A stretch of DNA of 43,461 bases from a virus: positions 1 to 43,461 of the IMG/VR virus record IMGVR_UViG_3300034066_000800; one strand, written 5' to 3'. Below are positions 39,490-43,461 of this stretch, in pieces. How positions within the stretch are numbered: the first letter of the stretch is position 1; the number at the start of each line of letters is the position of its first letter. The notes under the pieces were generated by a model that saw only the letters and a program-made list of their open reading frames with translations, did not search any database and had not been told where the DNA came from. The position numbers and the translations under genes are program-made.

Positions 39490-40001
39490 CCCTTGCTGCC
39501 CGTCACGGCCTCGTCGCCGTTGTAGCGCCCGGTGACCGCATAGCTGCGCGCCGGGATGCTTTCCATCTTGTGGATGACGAGCTGGCCGATCTTCATGCCC
39601 GGCCAGAGCGCGATCGGATACAACCGGCGTGCGTTGCTCAGCTCCAGCGTTAGTCGGCTGCCGTGGAACCCCGGATCGATCCAGCCGGCCAGCAGATGCT
39701 CGAGGCCTTCGCGTGCGCGGCTGGACTTCAGCACGAACTGCGCAGCCACGAAGTCCGGGATGTTCAGGATCTCGCGGGTCTCGGCCAGCACGAACTCACC
39801 CGGCCGCAGCCAGTACGGATCCTCCGCGGTGTGACCAGCGATGCCATGGATCTGCAGGTCGCGGCTCTCCGCCACCTCGATCATGATCCGATCGCCCAGC
39901 AGCACGTCGATGCTGGCCGGATTGACCAGCTCAGGATCGAACGGCATCACCATCGCGTGCTTCTTGCACAGGTGGTGGATCTCGTAGTCAGGCAGCGGCA
40001 C
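39486..40001 (-). CDS. dcd: dCTP deaminase (171 aa)
   Basis: Converts dCTP to dUTP (or dUMP in bifunctional forms) for thymidylate supply. Family motifs: FDPELVNPASIDVLLGD (about residues 21-37), VLKSSRAREGLEHLLAGWID (90-109), and LTLELSN with the catalytic Glu 120, then WPGMKIGQLVIHKME. The GTG start at 40001 gives the usual length and N-terminus; the open frame continues upstream to about 40208 but that part is a shadow of the endolysin gene. It ends convergently with integrase (CTAG). It follows the endolysin gene by seven bases, an unusual place for nucleotide metabolism. Confidence 0.88.
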   Translation of the reverse strand: MPLPDYEIHHLCKKHAMVMPFDPELVNPASIDVLLGDRIMIEVAESRDLQIHGIAGHTAEDPYWLRPGEFVLAETREILNIPDFVAAQFVLKSSRAREGLEHLLAGWIDPGFHGSRLTLELSNARRLYPIALWPGMKIGQLVIHKMESIPARSYAVTGRYNGDEAVTGSKG

Positions 40002-40008
40002 AGGTTGC

Positions 40009-41091
40009 TCAGTAGTCCCACCGGACCCTAGGGCTGCCCTTGCGGATGCCGCAATGCACGAAACCTTTAGGTGCGCCGTAGCCGAGCGAGTACGGCCAGT
40101 TCTGATCACACCAGGCCTGCACGGCGTTGATGTCTGCGCCGTCGATGAAGAAGTCCACCGCACCCACGCCGATGCCGTCGTAGAGGTGCTCTGAGCTGCT
40201 GGCGCCACCGACCGATCGGTTCACGGCCGCTGGCCTGTAGCCACTCGTGATCACCACCGGCTTGCCACCGAACTGCGCGCGCACCTTCTCGAGGAACTGC
40301 GCCAGCTTCAGCGCCGTGTCGCACTGGTGCTGGTGATCGAAGCGCCTTGCTTCCTGCCCGAGCGCAAACTCACCCGCGGTGATGTGCGGCGTGATCTTCT
40401 GGCTGAACGGGCTCTCCGGCGTGAACATCGCTGAGATCGGTCCGGTGGTCTGCCGCTCACGGCCCCACAGGTCACCCTCGGCGATGCGGCGCCGCTTCAG
40501 GCCGGCCTCCACGTTGGTGCCGGGGTTGCGGTAGAGCAGCAAGGCATCGGGCACACCCGGCCAATCCTTCTCGCGCAGCCGGCGGCTGATGGTCTCGAAA
40601 CCCTTGGCGCCGTAGAACGCCGAGCCGAGGTTGTAGGCGAAGGAGATCAGCGCGCACTTTTGCGCGTCGGTCATTTCCACCCAGAAGGGAACCGTGATCC
40701 GCAGCTTTTCGGCGATGCGATCCACCTCCTGCCGCAGGAGCAGATCAGCCTCGATTGCGTTGATCTCGTCGCCTTTGCTGACGCTCCTTCCGTCGCTGTA
40801 GCGCGTCGTGCCGTAGCCGATCGTCCACGGTGCGCCGCCGCTCAGCGGGTCCGGGTAAGCCCTGAGGTGGCAGCCCTCGAACTCCTTGATCAGCTTCAGC
40901 GCTGCCGCCAGGTCGCTCTGCTTGCCGTCTTGGCTCCATGTGTTGAACCATGCCCGATCGCGGCGCATCGCTGCGGCGTAACCGTTCACGGCGAGATCCT
41001 GCTCGAGCTGCTGAATCGCGGCCGCCTGATGCGGCAGGTTCCGGTAGAAGCGGAACAGCTGCTCGATCGTGATCGGCGCGGCGTTTGCCAT
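40009..41091 (-). CDS. Two-domain endolysin: GH24 lysozyme plus M15 peptidase (360 aa)
   Basis: Degrades peptidoglycan at lysis. Residues about 58-215 are a T4/P22-type lysozyme: FEGCHLRAYPDP and WTIGYGTT give catalytic Glu 72, Asp 81 and Thr 90, and AYNLGSAFYGAKGF the later helix. Residues about 230-360 are an M15-type peptidase domain: ITSGYRPAAVNRSVGGAS, SEHLYDGIGVGAVDFFI (His and Asp ligands) and FVHCGIRKG (second His). A muramidase joined to a peptidase in one chain cuts both glycan and peptide. No signal peptide is apparent. It follows two small membrane proteins that may act as holin or spanin. Confidence 0.88.
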   Translation of the reverse strand: MANAAPITIEQLFRFYRNLPHQAAAIQQLEQDLAVNGYAAAMRRDRAWFNTWSQDGKQSDLAAALKLIKEFEGCHLRAYPDPLSGGAPWTIGYGTTRYSDGRSVSKGDEINAIEADLLLRQEVDRIAEKLRITVPFWVEMTDAQKCALISFAYNLGSAFYGAKGFETISRRLREKDWPGVPDALLLYRNPGTNVEAGLKRRRIAEGDLWGRERQTTGPISAMFTPESPFSQKITPHITAGEFALGQEARRFDHQHQCDTALKLAQFLEKVRAQFGGKPVVITSGYRPAAVNRSVGGASSSEHLYDGIGVGAVDFFIDGADINAVQAWCDQNWPYSLGYGAPKGFVHCGIRKGSPRVRWDY

Positions 41092-41094
41092 GAT

Positions 41095-41247
41095 TCAGCC
41101 CTTGCGCTTTGGGAAGGCCATGCGCGCCGCGGCAAGGAGCAGCTGAATCCAGCTGTTGGACTTGAGCGGCGTCAGGGCGATGAGCTCGCTGCCGGCCGCA
41201 ACGATGATCGCGACGATCGCGATGGTCTCGGGGCTCATGGCATCCAT
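41095..41247 (-). CDS. Small holin-like membrane protein (50 aa)
   Basis: Begins MDAMSPETIAIVAIIVAAGS (start 41247, or the second ATG 41238) and ends AARMAFPKRKG. One hydrophobic helix (about residues 8-25), a second weakly hydrophobic helix (IQLLLAAARMAF) and a basic end. It lies three bases before the endolysin start. I associate this type of protein with cyanophage and cyanobacterial lysis neighbourhoods. Holin function is inferred from position and size only. Confidence 0.6.
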   Translation of the reverse strand: MDAMSPETIAIVAIIVAAGSELIALTPLKSNSWIQLLLAAARMAFPKRKG

Positions 41248-41262
41248 GCTTGTGCCCTCAGA

Positions 41263-41496
41263 TTAGGGTTGGATCTCAAGAGCGCGCACACGGCGATCGA
41301 GATCTGCCAGCTCGGCGCGCGCATCGGTCTTGATCTCATCGACGGACTTGGCCAGCTGCACCAGCGTGGCCTCGATCCGTGCGGACTGCACCTGCATCGA
41401 GATGAGGAGTGCCCCGATGGCGACCATACCGGCGGCCAGTGCTGCTGGGAGGGAGGCAGCGAACAGGCCGCTAACGGTCTTCGGTTCGTCCGCCAT
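41263..41496 (-). CDS. Small membrane protein with coiled coil, lysis module (77 aa)
   Basis: Begins MADEPKTVSGLFAASLPAAL. Residues about 10-37 are a membrane helix (ALAAGMVAIGALLISMQVQS) followed by a coiled coil (IEATLVQLAKSVDEIKTDAR). An N-terminal membrane anchor plus coiled coil is the layout of inner-membrane spanins and some holins. ATG 41496 is preferred over 41562 because the family-like part starts here. It is 15 bases upstream of the holin-like gene. Confidence 0.65.
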   Translation of the reverse strand: MADEPKTVSGLFAASLPAALAAGMVAIGALLISMQVQSARIEATLVQLAKSVDEIKTDARAELADLDRRVRALEIQP

Positions 41497-41602
41497 CGGG
41501 GTTCCGTCGCTCGATCGCATCGTAGCGAGCGCAAAGGTCAGGCCTCCCCGAGCTGATGGCAAGGGCAGGCCTGATAGCGGTGTTCGTTGCAGGTCTACAC
41601 GA

Positions 41603-41755
41603 TCAACGGCCCTGCCCGCGATAGCGCCGCTTTCGTTGCGGGTTACGGCTGGTGCCGCTCAGCTTGGTGCGCAGCGAGCGGCCTTGGCGGGTGCGCTTGG
41701 GTGGTCCGGCTTGGTGGTCGATGCGCGCGGTGCCGGTCTTGGCTTTGGCGGCCAT
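41603..41755 (-). CDS. Small very basic protein (50 aa)
   Basis: Begins MAAKAKTGTARIDHQ and ends RNPQRKRRYRGQGR. About one third of residues are Arg or Lys, and a short protein ending YRGQGR is a form I have seen in cyanobacterial phages. Likely disordered and nucleic-acid binding, or a small virion component. Its ATG overlaps the previous stop. No function assigned. Confidence 0.6.
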   Translation of the reverse strand: MAAKAKTGTARIDHQAGPPKRTRQGRSLRTKLSGTSRNPQRKRRYRGQGR

Positions 41756-42228
41756 CAGGCTTCAGGTTCGGGTTCGGGTGCCGGCGCGTAGGGATCAGCC
41801 GGCCATGCAGGGTAGTCGGCGCCGGTGATGTAGGCCGCCAGTTCGGCGGTGTCGGCGGTGGCAGCGATGGCGTCGATCTTGGTGCCGGTGGCGAGGCGGA
41901 TGTCCTCGCGCCAAGTCTTGATCAGAGGGTCAGCTGGTGCGCCGTTGTCAGCCTCGCGGATGATGATCCAGTCGGTCGGCTGCAGCAGTGTGTTGGCGGT
42001 GTGGCGCGTCTGCTGCGTCCACTGCTCCACCAGCTGTGCGTGATCCTTGGGCAGATCTGGTCCCCAGTAGAAGCGCTGATCGTATGGCTCAGGGTCGGGC
42101 TGCTCGGTGATGCCGATTGCCTCACGCTCCTCGGGAGAGGCCAGCCGGAGCCAGTTTGCGGGATAGCTGATGCCATCGTGCTCGAAGGGCACATCAGGGC
42201 TCAGTGGGCGGCCGTCGAGGATGAACAT
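41755..42228 (-). CDS. Tail fibre assembly-like protein (157 aa)
   Basis: Begins MFILDGRPLSPDVPFEHDGI and continues YPANWLRLASPEEREAIGIT. This matches short proteins found directly after cyanophage tail fibres, related in layout to tail-fibre assembly chaperones: an N-terminal beta hairpin, a middle helix with DWIIIREADNG (residues about 85-96) and a Pro/Glu tail. It follows the fibre gene by 58 bases. Chaperone role inferred from place and similarity in form. Confidence 0.7.
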   Translation of the reverse strand: MFILDGRPLSPDVPFEHDGISYPANWLRLASPEEREAIGITEQPDPEPYDQRFYWGPDLPKDHAQLVEQWTQQTRHTANTLLQPTDWIIIREADNGAPADPLIKTWREDIRLATGTKIDAIAATADTAELAAYITGADYPAWPADPYAPAPEPEPEA

Positions 42229-42286
42229 GGCGATCAGGTCCGTGGTGTCAGGTTAGCCGGGCGAGAAGTCTTGTTCTCTAGTGGGG

Positions 42287-43461
42287 TCATCGGGCGCGGG
42301 CGTATTGAAAAGGCGATTCGGCCACAGCAAAATAGATGTAGGTGCCGCCAGATGCGTTATTCACCATACCGGCGTCTCTCCATTTGAAGCCATTAGATAA
42401 AATGTCGAGATTGTATCCAGACGTAAACCCTGATTCAGCAGTGCTCTCGTTTGGCGCCAAGGGAGTTTTGCTTACGTTTGACGAATCCCTGGCGGTGTCA
42501 TACATGGTCCACTGACCTGATGAATCCGTTCGCTTGATCAGAATAAGTTTCGGCCTGAATCCGTTATAGACAAAAACGCCATCTGACGAACCATTTCCGA
42601 CATATGAGCCCATCGAAGAGTACCCGACTAATGGCGCCCAGCAATACGCCACCATGTCGCCACGGTTATTGCTGTTCGTGTTATTCCCAATGGTGCCAAA
42701 CACTGTAGAACTTGGCTCAGAACTGCCCCAATAGTTAGAAGAGGTGATTGCAGCATCAGTTCCGTTAAGGACCAGCAACTTGTCCTTGCCGAGCGAGCGG
42801 TGATACACCACCCAATCAGTGCCAACAGTTCTTGACTTGGCGATGATCAACGAAGGAGCGACGCCTAATCCATGACCCACAGTCGGGGCATTTCCGTATG
42901 TCCAAGTGACCACACTGAACCCCGCACTTGCATTAGCCCTCACCTGACTAGAGATGGACCCAGCGGTATTCGTGACGGTGGAGCTGCCGGCGTCCCACAC
43001 CCACGCCACACGCGCAACGTTGTTGGTGTAGTTGATGTCAGGCTGCGGGCTGCTGGTATTGGCGCCGAGGGTGAAGCCGTCCGAATTGAACGAGACGAAG
43101 CCATCAGTGGTGAACTGCTCGGCTTCGGTGGTGTTGGACTTCAGCGCCCGGCCAGCGCCGCGCACGGTGTCGTAGAGCGCATGGGCAACACCGGTACCGC
43201 GTGACTTCAGCCAGGCGAAATCAGGCGAGAAGCCCAATCCGGAGACAGTCAGGGTGCCAGCGTTAGAGGTGTAGAGCTTGGTGTCGAACACCGTGCTCGG
43301 GTTCACGATGGTGGGCGCCGGCAGGTTAGCCGTACAGAGCGCCTTGAAGCCGCTGGGGGCGGTGTAGGCGAAGGGGCGTTGGCCGAAGTTCCACGCGCCC
43401 GAAGCCGTAGCGTCAGTACGAATTACAGGGAACCATGTGCCAGTAAGTCCACTAAAGGCCG
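42287..43461 (-). CDS. Tail fibre C-terminal part (allele B; runs off right edge)
   Basis: Open to the window edge in the same frame as the copy at 1-2285; the apparent GTG at 43306 is internal. The first 43 codons equal the end of the SPRY-like domain of the left copy. Then follows a fibre module (GLGFSPDFAWLKSRGTGVAH, WDAGSSTVTNTAGSISSQVR, VGHGLGVAPSLIIAKS) homologous to, but clearly different from, the left copy. Two long identical nucleotide stretches remain: 42924-42958 equals 493-527, and 42969-42997 equals 538-566. It ends in PFQYARAR. Joined to 2285-1061 it gives a 799-residue protein. Confidence 0.88.
   Translation of the reverse strand, partial: AFSGLTGTWFPVIRTDATASGAWNFGQRPFAYTAPSGFKALCTANLPAPTIVNPSTVFDTKLYTSNAGTLTVSGLGFSPDFAWLKSRGTGVAHALYDTVRGAGRALKSNTTEAEQFTTDGFVSFNSDGFTLGANTSSPQPDINYTNNVARVAWVWDAGSSTVTNTAGSISSQVRANASAGFSVVTWTYGNAPTVGHGLGVAPSLIIAKSRTVGTDWVVYHRSLGKDKLLVLNGTDAAITSSNYWGSSEPSSTVFGTIGNNTNSNNRGDMVAYCWAPLVGYSSMGSYVGNGSSDGVFVYNGFRPKLILIKRTDSSGQWTMYDTARDSSNVSKTPLAPNESTAESGFTSGYNLDILSNGFKWRDAGMVNNASGGTYIYFAVAESPFQYARAR
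43335..43461. repeat. 127-bp exact repeat, right-edge copy
   Basis: Identical to 934-1060. The match ends precisely at the last base of the window on one side and at a mismatch (43334 A versus 933 G) on the other. This exact length, ending at the contig edge, is the mark of a k-mer-sized overlap in a graph assembly. Confidence 0.95.

Noticed and set aside
42287-43306. Complete 339-aa fibre gene starting at GTG 43306
   Set aside because: The frame stays open to the window edge and the upstream codons match the homologous fibre, so GTG is internal and the gene is partial here.
1-43461. CRISPR array, insertion sequence or rRNA
   Set aside because: No regularly spaced repeats, no transposase-like protein and no rRNA-like stretch were seen.

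Overview
The window looks like an essentially complete, GC-rich temperate siphovirus genome of about 42.4 kb, probably from a picocyanobacterial (Synechococcus/Cyanobium-like) host. The phage type is well supported. It has a lambda-order packaging/head/tail block, a tape measure gene, a tail-chaperone G/GT pair, an integrase, and an attP carrying the 3' half of a tRNA gene. The host call is weaker. It rests on fibre, fibre-assembly, small basic and small membrane proteins that I recognise as typical of cyanobacterial siphophages. No host genes are present, and attP is intact rather than split into attL/attR, so this is the phage form and not an integrated prophage.

Layout. (1) 1-25717, minus strand: late structural genes read right to left: YozE-like protein, GPZ-like protein, terminase small and large subunits, connector, portal, protease-capsid fusion, connectors and tail terminator, tail tube, G/GT chaperones, tape measure, M/L/K-like tail-tip proteins, J-like hub, distal tail proteins, a 1030-residue fibre, and a second fibre that runs off the left edge. 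(2) 25718-31083, minus: replication block with GAAGGCAA repeats (candidate origin), primase-helicase, VRR-NUC nuclease, a frameshifted cytosine methyltransferase and an SF2 helicase. (3) 31084-31178: divergent control region with inverted repeats. (4) 31179-38118, mostly plus: PDDEXK exonuclease and RecT recombination pair, then a chain of very small, translationally coupled genes (helix-turn-helix, zinc-ribbon and membrane proteins, DUF3310), interrupted by a small minus-strand gene and by an HNH pair. (5) 38107-39489: attP and integrase. (6) 39486-43461, minus: lysis/fibre end, with fibre, fibre-assembly protein, two small membrane proteins, a two-domain endolysin and dCTP deaminase.

The two edges belong together. 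The last 127 bases (43335-43461) are identical to 934-1060, in the same frame of the same type of fibre gene. 127 is a common assembler k-mer length. The simplest reading is a circular genome of 42401 bp whose fibre gene (799 residues when closed) has two alternative C-terminal halves: one at 1-933, the other at 42287-43334. Two tandem fibre paralogues are the alternative.

How the parts work together: integrase recombines attP with a host tRNA-Phe-type gene. The exonuclease/RecT pair and the primase-helicase handle DNA recombination and replication. Terminase packages DNA into an HK97-fold capsid whose protease and shell protein are one polypeptide. A programmed -1 frameshift sets the G:GT chaperone ratio during tail assembly. 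The fibre and tip genes set host range, and the endolysin with its small membrane partners releases progeny. No CI-type repressor was recognised.
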